From Malus domestica (taxonomy: Eukaryota; Streptophyta; Magnoliopsida; Rosales; Rosaceae): a stretch of DNA of 64,000 nt. The position numbers and the translations under genes are program-made. The notes beneath the pieces were generated by a model, which saw nothing but the letters and a program-made list of their open reading frames with translations, did no database searches and was not told the origin of the DNA. Within the stretch, counting starts at the first letter, position 1, and each line of letters opens with the position of its first letter. The stretch is from contig NC_091666.1 of the NCBI RefSeq assembly GCF_042453785.1, positions 23,704,501 to 23,768,500 of the forward strand, read 5' to 3'. Of this stretch, positions 11,347-24,800 are shown one piece after another.

Positions 11347-14300
11347 ATGGCGACGAAACCACTTACAACTGAAGCAATTGCTCTTACAGAGAAGAAGATG
11401 GACATGACATTGGGTATGCTTTCGCACTCCCGCTAGTCGATTTAAGATAATTGTGCATTTTTTTTCAACCCTTTCGTGTTAACCTGTGGTGATGTTTGAT
11501 GATGTAGAGGATATCATTAAAATGTCGAAAGTTGCTCCCAAGGGTAAGAACCAGCGGAGAGCTTCGGTAAGTTTCTTTCTCTTACTCTTTCCTATTTTTT
11601 TTTTTTTAACTTATTTCTTAAATATTCTTGTAGAACAAATTGTTGAGTAGTATCAAATTTCTCCGTGCAGAATAAATCTCAGAATTTTGCAAAGGTTGCT
11701 GCTCAAGATAAACCAACAAAGCTGCGGCGCTTTATGGACTCAAGATCTTCCATTAGACAGGTAAGGATGATATTTCAAAGTTGATTTCTCATAATTTTTT
11801 GGATTATGATGTGCAATGTCACTAATGTTTTTGTTTCTTCATTTGATTCTATTATGGTAACCAGGGGGTTCTAGCTCAGAGAAGGTCAAATTTTCAGAGA
11901 AACCAATTCCCCATAGCAGCTGAGGCTGCGCGAAAGGCAGCAGTTGCTCCTCCTCGCAATAGAGCTTTTAATCGTAACCGGGTGCCCAACTGGAAACCAA
12001 GGTATGCTTTTAATTACCTTCTAGCTTTTGAGTATGAAAATTCTTATTGGTTTTTAGTTCTTAAGTCTTGGTAGGTCCCCATAATTTGTACCTAATGTTA
12101 TTATTTGATTGTGAATATACCACAGGTAAATATTGGTGCTTCTATTATTAGTGATGACCTTCTGCCATTTGCCTCGGATAAAACATTTCAACTCCCATTA
12201 TTTTGGAACTCCTGCATATGTTTTGTTGATTCAGCAAGCAGTCATTTTGGGAGTGTGTCAACTTGTTGATTGTTTCTGTAGATGCCATCGACAATAGTAT
12301 ATCTGCATTATAAATTCTGTGCTTCTGATCTGCAAAGTTTGCCATATGTTGAGTGGTCCATCTCTTATGATAAAGGGATATTCTTACAACTGGAGAAGTG
12401 TGGGGTTAAGTTGAATGTTCAGTAATGGGATCACAAGACTTGGATAGCAATAAGGTTTGCAGGAGATGGAAAAAATTCAACTCAGTTTGTGTACTTGATG
12501 TGTGTAGTATGTAGTGCGGGCATTATGCAACATATTTTACGGGATGTACTGACTGCCGAGGACTACTAACCGTTGTGCATTCTAAGTTGCTCAATGCTTG
12601 CTAGGATTAACTTGTTTACATGTTATTCTATGTCAAGTCGGTGTTCTGTAGTTCCCTTTACGGGTCTGGAAGTTGACGCACATTCCTTGGTTTTGAATTG
12701 AAGTTATCACTTTGTCCAGTTTTTCAGTTCATGCTGAATGTGCTGGCTTTCCTGCAAGCTTGTGAGTCACTAGTCCTCGGGATGTGATAAGTCCTGCTAT
12801 CCAACCCATTTTCCATTAATCTCTTCAGTTCTTGGCCTTGCAAATAAGTATTAAAAGATGTTGATGATCCGGGAGGCAATTGTTGAGGGCTCAGTTTCAT
12901 TGTTGTGAGACGGGATTCAGGAGGCTTCTGATTGATGGAAACTTTCACTGTTTCTAGTTTATGCTGACTTATACTTCACTGCGCTCTTTGTTTCCCCTGG
13001 TTTCTTGACGTCTAAGTGGATTATTGAGTCTCATCTACTTTAACGTGCCATGGGCTGGAATTAAAATGGATAGTTGGGGAACCAAGCATCACTTCCAGAT
13101 TACAAATGAAAAACTAAGCAAAAGTTGTGTTTGAGGTTTTTTCTGTATAGAAGTTTTGTTGCTTTGGTTGAAGCTGTGTTGGTCCTGTAGCATGCTTTGT
13201 GGTATACAAGTAGTTCAAGAACCCATAACTTGTCTCGAGTAGGGCTTCCATTCACGACGTGTTTTCCTGCTTAAGCGGGGATGGGAAGTTCCTTGGGGAA
13301 GAAATTTTGTTCATTTGACTGAATGGACTGTTCATTTAAATGATTGGAAGACAGAACCTTCTGTTGTGATTTCACCTATTCTGCTTCATGTGAAGGTCTT
13401 TTCTTGAGTGTTTCTGTGGATAATATGTTTGCTTGGTGAGGCTCGAATTCAGATTATGGTTTGGTTAGAGAGACCTTCCGCAGATTAAGATGGAGTCACA
13501 CTGCTGAGAAAACATCATATTTTCCTACGACTGTTTTGTCGTCTAATGGTTTGTCTTGTTAATTGGATTTATTTAGAATTACAATGGTAAGGCACTTTAA
13601 CCTCTCATCCAGGCGAATGCATATCTACTAGTGATCCTCTTGCAATTACATGGTGTTTATATAGGCATAGTAATAGCGATCCTCTCTGTTGTCAAAGTTT
13701 GCTTGCTGAAGGCACATGGTATTTAATTCCTCAAGCATTGTTTTTCCATTTCTGGATGCAGGGCTGGTGCACCATTTGATCAAAGAAGGGTTGCAAATGT
13801 TGGCTTTGGTAACAAGGTATTATTATTCTTCATTTTGACCTCTGTTATTCTTTCCCATTTGACATGCCTGAGTATTAGTGGGTTTTGTAGTAAATGATTG
13901 GCTTTCCTTTGTCAAGTGTGTCTTTCCATCAATGCGGTTGGAGTCATGGCTTCGGGATTCTTTAGTGTATAAGTTCATAGTGTACAGTTCAGTTACTACT
14001 GTGGCTTTGGGATTCTTTGGTGTATAAACACACTATTCTGTTTATTTAGAACTGTGCTTTGGGATTCTTTGGTGTATCGTAGAGTCCCGTACATGTATGG
14101 CATTGGTTGATAGTTGATCATCTGCTAGAAATGGCTTTTAACTTGTATTATTAGTGCTGGTCTGCGTCAGAACTGCTACGTGAAACCATGTTTAATGTCC
14201 CGTCTTATGAAGTCTCTATTTTTTGTCAGCTACAACTGCCGCAGCAGCAGCAGCATCAGCACCCTCGGCAGCAAGAGAATGCACTTCCTAAGCAGAGGCC

Positions 14301-14442
14301 TCAAACACTCGATTTGCTGTTTGCAAACATGAAGGAGCAGAGGATGAGAGCGCAACCACGCCAGAACAATGGCGTACTACGCACCAATAGGGGTGGCCAG
14401 CAGAGGCCCCCTTGGGGAAGAGGCGGACGGTTTGGCAACTAA
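11347..14442 (+). CDS. UAP56-interacting mRNA export factor, UIEF1/UIEF2-like
   Basis: Six coding exons: 11347-11413, 11508-11566, 11671-11760, 11865-12001, 13762-13816, 14230-14442; 621 bp, 206 residues. Residues 18-30 (MDMTLEDIIKMSK) form a UAP56-binding motif as in the ALY/UIF-type adaptors that bring the DEAD-box helicase UAP56 to mRNA. The rest is basic and low in complexity: an RRSNFQRN-type segment, a Gln/His-rich tract (about 139-152) and a C-terminal RGG-like end (GGQQRPPWGRGGRFGN) that would bind RNA. The protein should act in the nucleus to recruit the export machinery. The ATG follows the acceptor of a 5' UTR intron and is the first in frame. Intron 4 is long (1760 bp). The Arabidopsis relatives are, from memory, At4g10970 and At4g23910. 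Family call is firm; the individual paralogue is not resolved. Confidence 0.85.
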
Positions 14443-15863
14443 TTCATCATACGCAAAAAATGCCCTGCTGGAAAGGGGTTCTATTCTTGGTGAAAGGAAG
14501 AAGGCAAAGTGCTAGAATTGATGTCTACGTCTGGATGCAAGTGTGTAGATGATATGCAGAATGTATCGTAGCTGACCGACTTTTGTCACCTTCATTTTTT
14601 CTGTTTTTACGCGACTTTGCAACACTCAGGGTTTTCATTTCGTTTCATTCGCAATCAAAATTGTGTGTATAGTAGTGGTCTCTTCTGTTGTGAACTAGCA
14701 ATCCGTGCTTTCAAATATATCATTGTTTCTTGATATCGTCAGGTATTTTTACGATATCTGGCCGGATCATTTAAAATTGTTCGATTTCTGATCAAGTCAA
14801 ATTCTTAATTGGTATATGATTTCATCATTCGCCATGCGTCCAGTTAAATAATATTGCTCTACAGTGCTTGATCTTCCGTCATCGTTCATCCATCCAATGT
14901 CCAAACGCGTATTTAGGGAGACGCTATTGAAAAACTAGATCTTTCTAAGCTTAATTATAACAAATGAAAACGCAACAACTCAACTCATTTGTTTACAATA
15001 TGATAAGACAATGTTGAAATCTTGTGTCAAGCTGTGTTGTCGCTTGGTACTGTTGAGTGGGAGAATAATTCAATCAACACATGACTTAAACTCAAAATTA
15101 TCATTAACTTTGGGACTATGTACCATCATTAAGTTTTTCTACTCAAACATTGTCACGTAACAAGAACAATCTCACACAAGTTTTTTCTGTATCACACAAG
15201 TTTTCTTGGTATAAGGAACTACGTATTGGTTTCTCAGCATTTGTGAGGAGACAACCACTAGCTTCAAAGCTTAAATCATCAGAGAATATGCTAACAATGT
15301 ATTTCAAGCTTACACATTTTGTCATGTATCATGTTATGCATTAAGATGCAAATGAATAGGGATGAAGACATAAGAAACTTTTAACCAATTAAGTTACAAA
15401 TTGCTTACTTGTGTAATTTTCTTTCAAATGTTGGACCTAGTCTTCCGATGGGTGAATATTGGATCCTTATGCTAGTGATCTTCACATCTCAACCGTTTAT
15501 CGTATATCGTGCGATTAGTTTTTATCATGTACTATTTATGTTTAATTTTAAATAATAAAAGTCAAATAATTTTTATTCACGATGAACGGCTGAGATGTGA
15601 GGATTCTTAGGATCCCACATAATGGATCCGGAGAGATCCATTTCGGAATATTTCCTCATGCTACGTTACTAAAACTTCCATACCTGTCGCTCGTCTTGTC
15701 CCAACTCCTAACTTGCAACAACCACCTCTCGTTCCTCATCTTTTATCACCACAAACCCCCATTGCCCATACACACACAGAGAGATTAGAGATAGATAGAG
15801 ACCTCCACCATTACAGACTATACCTCTGTTCTCCACGCTTAATGCTTCGAACCCATCTCACAT
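14443..15863. other. 3' UTR of the UIEF-type gene and intergenic sequence
   Basis: The 3' UTR probably ends near 14700-14760. 15449-15653 is an inverted repeat with GGATCC-containing ends and inner arms CACATCTCAACCGTTT / GAACGGCTGAGATGTG, probably a MITE. The last ~150 bases are the CT-rich leader of the next gene. Confidence 0.5.
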
Positions 15864-18800
15864 ATGACTCTAATAAACCTCAGCTCCCTCTCCCCATGGC
15901 TCTCCCGCCTCTCTCACCACCCTTCTCCGCCCCTTCCCATCTTTCCCACCACCACTTTTTTGTTCAGAAATATTCAATCCACTTCCATCAACTTCTCAAA
16001 GCTCCTCAGAGTAAAAGCCTCATTGGGGGAGACCCAAAACGGCAGTGGGTTGGCAGAGGACTCTGTTTCTGAGCTGTTGGACGCTGAGTTGCTTGGAAGA
16101 GTATCGGGTGCTAAAGATGCCCAGGAAGCACTCCAGCTGATCGCTGAAATGTCTGACAGAAATGGTGGTGTAGTGAGTGTATCTGATTGCTGTGCTATTA
16201 TATCGGCTGCCCTTAAGCGGAACAACCGCGACTTGGCTCTCTCTGTTTTCTATGAAATGCGTGCGAGTTTTGATCAAGGTATGGTTTTAGGCTCAATTGT
16301 TTTATATGATAACCCAGCATTTAAACTCAAAGATTTCAACTTTGGATGCAAAAAGGAAATGGGTTTGGCCATTAGTGTTCTTCTATGCAAAGTTTGCCTA
16401 GCTATTGCACACATATATGTACAATAGCACTCTAGCACTAACCGATTGGTAACTTAATACAGCACTAACCGCTTATTTTGGGTTAGCCCGACAGACAGTT
16501 TAATCTCATGATTCGAACCCTTCTTATTTTAGGGCCTCGTTCAAAAATCATCCTTGCAAAATTTCACTAAAACGTGTACCCATGTGATTGATTATTGCTA
16601 TGAACATTTCATTGATTATCAACACCGTGCCTGTGTATTTATCTGTTTGTAGTTAGATAACTGAACGGTTTTTTTATTTGAATGAGCTTTTTACGGATGA
16701 TCTTTGAATGATGAAGTAAACAATGATCGGTTCAGTTCATGGAAAACATAATGGATAGGGTCCAGATGAGTGGTTAACACCATATTAACTTACTAACTCG
16801 TTAGGCTATTGTATGTGTTTGTTATAATTTTTTTTATGAATTTAATTTATGAACATCTGGTGTTTTTAGTACTTTACTTGGTGGGGAATTTATCTTGGGG
16901 CATTGAATTTATTGCTCACTTGTTTTTGGGCAGGTGTTAATGAAGATGGCCCTCTTGTTGAGAGGTGGAAATGGTCCAGACCAGATGTGCGTGTTTACAC
17001 ATCATTGATTCTGGGTCTAGCTGCATTACTTAGGGTTTCTGATGCCATGAGGATGATCAACAATGTTTGCCGAGTTGGAGTATCTCCTGCTGAGGAGGTG
17101 AAAGCAATTATTGTTTTGCTTTTGTCTTTTTGTTAGAAAAAAGCAACACAACTACACAATAAATCTAACAGTATTTGAGAGAGATATTCGGAAAGATTTA
17201 GATGATGAATTCGGAGGAAGAACACACACAGAGCATAACTATTGAACTTCTATCATTGTATTTCATGCTAAGCATATGAGCTCGAAAAGACACTTAACTG
17301 ATGGAGATGAGAGAGAGAGAGACATAACCTCAATTCAATCTCAACCAACCATAACAACCTATCTTAAGATCAAGACACTGGTCAAATGATAAGCCCTATG
17401 AGACTTAATCAACACATCACATTTTTACACAATAGCTCAGCCTATGAGCTGAGACATAACACACATAACAACCTTGTAATGTTTTCTAATCAGCTCAACA
17501 ACTTACATACTAACACTCCCCTTTAAGTTGTGAACTGATTTCACTCCAAGAAGATCTCTCAAGTAAGTGAACTGCTCCCTTGTCAATGCTTTTGTAAAAA
17601 TATCTGCTATTTGCTCCTTAGTAGGACAGTGAATCAAGTCAATTACTCCTTGCTGCAATGCTTCCTTTATGAAGTGATATCTTCTGTTTATATGCTTGGT
17701 CTTCTGATGAAAGATAGGATTCTTAGTGATGGCTATGGCTGATGTATTGTCACAATTCATTGGTGTTGCAACTGTTTGCATTTCACCAAAATCCTCTAGA
17801 ACAAATCTCAACCAAGTAGCCTGTGCTGCTGCTTCAGAAGCACTGATATACTCTGCTTCGGCTGTGGATAGTGCAACACATTGTTGCTTGACTGAAGACC
17901 AAGAGAAAATCCCATTGCCAAAAGTAAAAGCATACCCGGATGTGCTTTTCATATCATCCTCTGAGCCACTCCAATCATTGTCACAGTATCCCATTAAGAG
18001 TGTTCCTTCACCTTTCTTGTATTCCAAACCAAAATCAAGAGTTCCTTGAACATATCTCAATACTCTCTTTGCTGTTCCATAGTGCTTGTTAGTGGGACAA
18101 TGCATAAACCGAGATAATAGACAAGCAGCGTACATTATATCAGGTCTAGTTGCTGTGAGATATAACAAACTACCTACAATCTGTCTATATTGAGCTTCAT
18201 CTGCAGCTCCACTTCCATCTTCTTTTCTTAGTTTATCACTTGGAACCAAAGGAGTACTCACAGATTTGCAATTCTGAAGTCCAAATTTCTTCAGTAGAGA
18301 TAAAGCAAGTTTCTCTAATGAATGAAAATACACTCCTCAGTTTGTATCACTCCTATACCAAGAAAATGGTGTAAAAGACCAAGATCTGTCATCTCATACT
18401 TATGCATCATCTCAGTTTTGAAAACATCCATTAACTCTTGACAATTTCCAGTATATATAATATCATCAACATAGATGGATACTATGATCAATTCTGTGTC
18501 TCCCTTGCACTTGGTGTACAGAGTTGCCTCACTGATGCTTTTCTTAAACCCACAAAGCATAAGGTATGAGTCTATTTCACCATACCAGGCCCTAGGTGCT
18601 TGTTTTAGACCATACAAAGCTTTATGCAGTCTGTAAACCTTTTCTTCCTCTTCTTGCACCACAAACCCATTTGGTTGTTCAATATATACCTCCTCTTCTA
18701 ATGCACCATTCAGAAAAGCTGATTTCACATCTAGTTGAAATAACTTCCATTTATTCTTTGCTGCTAGTGCAAGTAGAGTTGCAACAGGTGCAAAAGTCTC

Positions 18801-21800
18801 ATTAAAATCAATTCCAGGCTTTTGTGCATAGCCTTTTGCAACAAGTCTAGCCTTGTTCTTTTGAACTGTCCCATCCAAATTTAACTTTGTTTTATACACC
18901 CATTTTACCCCAATCACAGGCTTATTTGAAGGTCTTCTCACCAACTCCCATGTCTGATTTTTCTCAATCATATTCATTTCATCCTTCATTGCCTTTTTCC
19001 ATGCTTCATCCTGTGCAGCTTCATCAAAGGACTCAAGTTCAACGATACATAGGTGGCATCTCTCATAGATCTCACTCGGGTTCCTATACCTCAGTGGAGT
19101 ATTATCATACTGAGGTGAGACCAGTGAGCTTCTTGATTCACCAATGGCAGTGACTGGAGAACTTCCAGCTTGAATTTGAGACCCGTCAGATCCTCCTTGT
19201 TCATGAGATCCAGACATCTCATCATTTTATCAAAATCTGAAGATTCAACTGCAGATAAAGGAATACAAACTTCCTTGACTTTGTGTTTCTCCCAGTCCCA
19301 TCTACCATTCTCATCAAAAATTACATCTCTGGATAACAAGACCTTTTGAGTTAAAGGATTCAGTACCCTATACCCCTTTTCACAAGTACCATATCCAATG
19401 AAAACACCCATGACACTTGTTTCTTCTAATTTGTGCCTTAGATTCTCTAGAATAAGAGAATAACATACTGAACCAAACACTTTCAAGTGTTTAACCCCAG
19501 GTTTTCTTCCACTGAATTTCTCAAAAGGTGTAGTGTTCTTCACTGCCTTTGTAGGACTTCTGTTTGGCAGATACACAGATGTGTTTACTGCTTCACACCA
19601 GAGATTGTATGGAAGTTCTTTCTCATGAATCATGCATTTTGCCATCTCCACAATTGTCCTGTTTTTCCTTTCTGCTACTCCATTTTGCTGTGGAGAGTAT
19701 GCAATTGTGAGCTGTCTTTCTATCCCCAAATCTTCACAAAACTTTCCAAAATCATTTGAGTTGAACTCTCCTCCTCTATCTATTCTCAGTTTCTTTACAT
19801 GGTATCCACTTTGAAGCTCAACCATGGCTTTAAATTTCTTAAACACATAGAAGGCCTCTGATTTGTTTCTCAAGAAATATACCCAGCACATTCTTGAATA
19901 ATCATCTATGAAGGTAATAAAGTATCGATTTCCACTTAGACTTGATGTTTGCATGGGACCACACACATCTGAGTGTATTAATTCAAGTGGTTCCTTTGCT
20001 CTCCACATTGATTCTTTGGGAAATGGTTCCCTGTGATTCTTCCCCAGTGCACAACTTTGACACACAGTTTCACTGTCTTGGATTTCAGGCAGTCCCAAAA
20101 CCATCCCTTGACTCTGTAATAATTTGAGACTGCTGAAATTGAGGTGACCAAACCTCTTGTGCCATATCCTAACACACTCCTGCACATTTGTCCTCAATGC
20201 AAGCTCCTTGTTTGTGTTAAGAATTAAAGGAAAACATCTATTTCCTTTCTGCTTCACACTGACCACCAAGTTTTGTAAAGATCTATCAAACTTAGCAAAT
20301 TTTGTAAAGAAAGTAACCGTGCTCAGTCATCTGTCCCACACTTAGCAAATTTTCTGCAAGACCAGGTACAAGCATAACTTCCTTTATATATCTTCGACCC
20401 TTTATTGTTTCAATGATCAGTGTTCCCTTCCCTTCAACTTCAACCAAGACTCCAGTTCCAACTTGGACCTTGGCTTTCACTCCTCTGTCAATATCAACAA
20501 GTAAGTCTTCTCTGGATGTCATATGGCTACTACATCAACTATCTATGTACCATTCATCACTTATCTTCTTCACTTCTCCAGAATGATTTGCCTAAAACAG
20601 ATTTCCAGTTTCATCAACCTGATTAGCAAAGTTCACCTGTTGCACAATCTTGTTCGCATTACAGTACCTTGCAATATGCCCAATTTTGTTGCACTTGTGA
20701 CACTTGACCTTGTTTTTAACCCAACACTCTCCATAGTGAAGTCTATCACAGAATTTACACTTATCCCCAGTGTTGTTTGCCTCATTCTTCACAGTGAATC
20801 CAACCTTATTACTCCAATCACCCTTGTTACTCCATTGTTTCTCTTTTGGCTTAAAATTCTTGTGATATTTGTTACTGTTTGGCTGGCCATCGAACTTATT
20901 GGACTTCGGGGCAAATTTCAAACTAGCAAATGCTTTCTCCATACTACGCTCTCCATGTCTATCCAACCTTTGTTCATACCCCTTCAAGATAGCTATAACA
21001 TCTTGTGCATCTATGGTGTCTAAATCCTTAGTATTCTCTATCACAGCTGCAATACTATCATAGGACTTAGGTAAACTGATTATCAATTTCTGAACAATTC
21101 TTTGATTACTCAGATCTTCACCATAGCTCTTCATTTGATTAATCAGATCAAACAATTTAGCAATATACACAGAAAGAGATTCATTATCATTCATGCGAGT
21201 ATATTCAAAATCTCGCCTAAGACCTTGAAGTTTCACAGATCTTACTTGCTTATCACCATCAAACTCTTGTTTCAAGATGTCCCACATAGCCTTCGCACTT
21301 TCCTGAGTTGCAATCCTCGGGAAAATTTGATCTGAAACGGCACCTTGAATAATAGCCAGTGCTCTAGCATCCTTGACCACATTCTCTCGCAGTAGCTTCC
21401 TCTCTGCCTCTGTGAGTTCCTCCTCCTTTGCCGGAGCTCTGTTCCCACTCTCAACCATATTCCACTGTTCATACGAGCGAAAGATGGTCTTCATTTTGAT
21501 TTGCCAGAAATCAAAATTCTCGCCATTGAAGATTGGCGCTCGGAGTTCTCCTCCTCCAGATCCAGCCATGTTAGACACTCGAATCACTGCAATAAGCTTT
21601 TGCTGTGAATCCGAGCTCACCCACTTGTAGAAACGACACCCAGAAATTTAGATCCAACCTGGCTCTGAGGCCATGTTAGAAAAAAGCAACACAGCTACAC
21701 AATAAATCTAACAGTATTTGAGAGAGATTCGGAAAGATTTAGATGATGAATTCGGAGGAAGAACACACACAGAGCATAACTATTGAACTTCTATCATTGT

Positions 21801-24800
21801 ATTTCATGCTAAGCATATGAGCTCGAAAAGACACTTAACTGATGGAGATGAGAGAGAGAGAGAGACATAACCTCAATTCAATCTCAACCAACCATAACAA
21901 TCTATCTTAAGATCAAGACACTTGTCAAATGATAATCCCTATGAGACTTAATCAACACATCACATTTTTACACAATAGCTCAGCCTATGAGCTGAGACAT
22001 AACACACATAACAACCTTGTAATGTTTTCTAATCAGCTCAACAACTTACATACTAACACTTTCCACGTTTGGATTTGCTCCAAGCAATTAGAATTGCAAC
22101 TTTTTAAGGAAACCAGAATTGCTAGCTTTAACTACCTCTCACTGGCTTATGTTGGCTGTGTTGGTTTTAATGTGTTGAGCTTTATACTTTGGACTCCTAA
22201 AATTGTTAGTCAGAAAGCATTGTATGCACCTTTTAGTCTTGTTTTATATTATTCACTTTTTCTTGGCCTCGTGAAGACCATCACACTTGATTTGGTGTTT
22301 GCAGGTTCCATTTGGGAAGGTTGTTAGGTGTCCTAGCTGTATGATAGCTGTTGCTGTTGCACAACCACAACATGGTATTCAGGTATCCTTGACAAAAATC
22401 TTTGAACCCATCTTCTGACGATTAATCCTACTCCCTTAGTTGGGATTTTTTGTTCGAAAAGCAGCTGCTGCTCATGCCAGTTAATGTTCAGGTAGTGTCA
22501 TGTGCGAAGTGCTGCTACCAGTACGAACTTATTTCTGGCAACATAGCTAGCATTGAGTCAGAAGAAATCAGGTTGGAATTCTTATATGCTTTAAATTTAG
22601 CATTATCTATTGTCTATCTATGCTTGTGAACATGGCCAAAATCATTTGTACAGTAAGTAGTGTTATATATTGGGAATATACATCAAACTTATCACATTCT
22701 AATTTTATGTAAATCACACAGCTAATATGTGTGTGGTGTTGATCCTGGGATATTGAATTTTTCTAAGGATCTCCTCATGACGAACGCAGCATGGATGTTC
22801 CAGCTTGGAAAAGGGGACTAAGATTCCTGAACATAATGAAGCAAAGTATTCCTGCGGCTGTTCACTCCATTGTGGTATACTATACTCATTATGAATGTTC
22901 AATTTCCGATTTTAGATGCACGGCATTCCTGGACCATGTTGGATTATTGTTGATCATCATTTTCCCTCTCTTTTTTCAGGTACAAACCCCATCTGGTATG
23001 GCACGTACAAACAGGTTTGCTACTGAAACAGTTGATCTCCCAGCACAGGAAGGAGAAAGGGTAACAATTGCTCTAGCAGCTCCATCAAGTGTTTACAGAG
23101 AGGTTGGTCCCTTAAAATTTAGTCCTAAGGCACCAAATTTTTACCCTGGGGAGCCTATCTGCTTGACAAACCATGAAGATGGCCGGGAGTCAAAACTATT
23201 AAGAGCCCCCTTAAAGGATGGAGGATCGTTGCTAACTAACCCCTCTGTACTTTTTCCAATTGTTGCTGTTTTGGCCTCTGGAAATGCCGCCTCTGGAGTT
23301 ATAGACCCCACCTTCCCCCAATTCCTTCCAGTTGCTGCAGTAGCATCTCTTGCTGTTGGAGTTACTCTGAACACATTGGTTGTCCCCCAATTAAATCGTG
23401 TAAGCAGTAAGCTAGTTTTTTCTTCTATAATAACTGTAATAGGTGATTCCCAAATCACGTCCTCCCCTTTTCAAAAGGAAACGAAAAAAAATTTTGCTCC
23501 TTAGATTTCAGTTTCCTCACAACTAGTATCTGTTTCCTTCTTTGAGGATAACTTTTAAATTCTTAAGTTATTCTAGATGTTTTCGGGCGATGCAAGTAGT
23601 TTTGTTTGCTCAGTCTATATATTCTAGTCAAGAAAGTTTTGAACTGAGAAATGGATGTTGTTCTTATACTTGGTTGTTTTGTCAGCTTCCTCGGAGAATA
23701 GTGGATACAGTTGCCATCAAGCAGCAACTTTTATCGCAATATGACACACTCCAATCTCGTATAAAGGGCCTAAAAGAATCTGCTGAAAAAGAGGTAAGCT
23801 CCATGCTAGTTGTGGGTCTTTAGTAAAGTTTTCAAGTGAGTAGCTTTATGATCATAAAAAGGTAATCTAGTCTCCACAAATCTGAAGAAATATTTCAAAA
23901 TAGTTGCTAAGAGAGGTATTCATCAATGATAGAAATTGTCATTCAACGATTTTGCGGCACCAATCAATTTTTGCACCTTTCTTTTCATGCATAAGTTAAC
24001 AGAATGTATTGAAGATATAAGATAGATGATCACTTATTTCGTGTGCAGGTCTGGATGTTGGCTCGGATGTGCCAACTTGAGAACAAAATTGTTGCTGTAG
24101 GAGAGCCTTCTTATCGGTAAAACACTTCAACGTTATTGCTCTTCCTTTAAGCTATGCAGCGAATAGCAAGTTAGCTCGCCTGTGTGATAAATTTTTTTAT
24201 CTGATGTAGTTCGCTACTCTAATACAATGTTCTTTTGTTTTTGTTAATATCTAGCGCTCGAAGAAGTAAAGTCAAAAGGGTCCGAGAAGGCTTGGAAAGT
24301 TCTCTCAGGGGACGAATTGAACTTATTGACAGCTATGCAAGGGTATGATTCTTCTCTTTAGACACAACTTAACCACCCATCTCTCCCCAAAATATGTTAT
24401 CAACTAATATAGTCATGCCATCCACTTATCAGATTTCATCAATGATCGAAATTGAGGTAGAACTGGACTCCGATGTTCTTGCTGCTGAAGCAGCAAGCAA
24501 TGTGGTAAGCTCAAACTGATTACATAGTTGTTCCTCTCCCTGTATATGCCTTTAAACAAGCTAACGAGGGGGTGCTTGTTCACAGGAAAATATTGCTGAA
24601 CAGATACAGCAAACCATGGAGCTAGAAAACCTTGAAGAGGCATCCCCTTTCACTTCGAATTCCCTCTTTTTCGTAACCTAGAGAACAAATATCGCATTCC
24701 TCTGATCCATGTTGTTTGTGTATCGATTGCTTTTCTCTGCAGAGATGGAGAATACAAGTTGAAGCAAATGATGAGGCAGAAAGACTTCTTAGTTCCCAAC

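Larger units (their letters stand above)
17131..22058 (-). mobile_element. Ty1/copia LTR retrotransposon in intron 2 of the PPR-like gene
   Basis: A 4928-bp element with two 385-bp LTRs, primer-binding site, gag-pol in the order gag, protease, integrase, RT, RNase H (the copia order) and a purine tract, all on the minus strand and so antisense to the host gene. The flanking bases are CTTTT before and CTTTC after, a 5-bp target duplication with one mismatch. The LTRs differ by four substitutions and two 2-bp indels, about 1 percent, so insertion is recent. The coding region is nevertheless broken five times. Confidence 0.95.
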
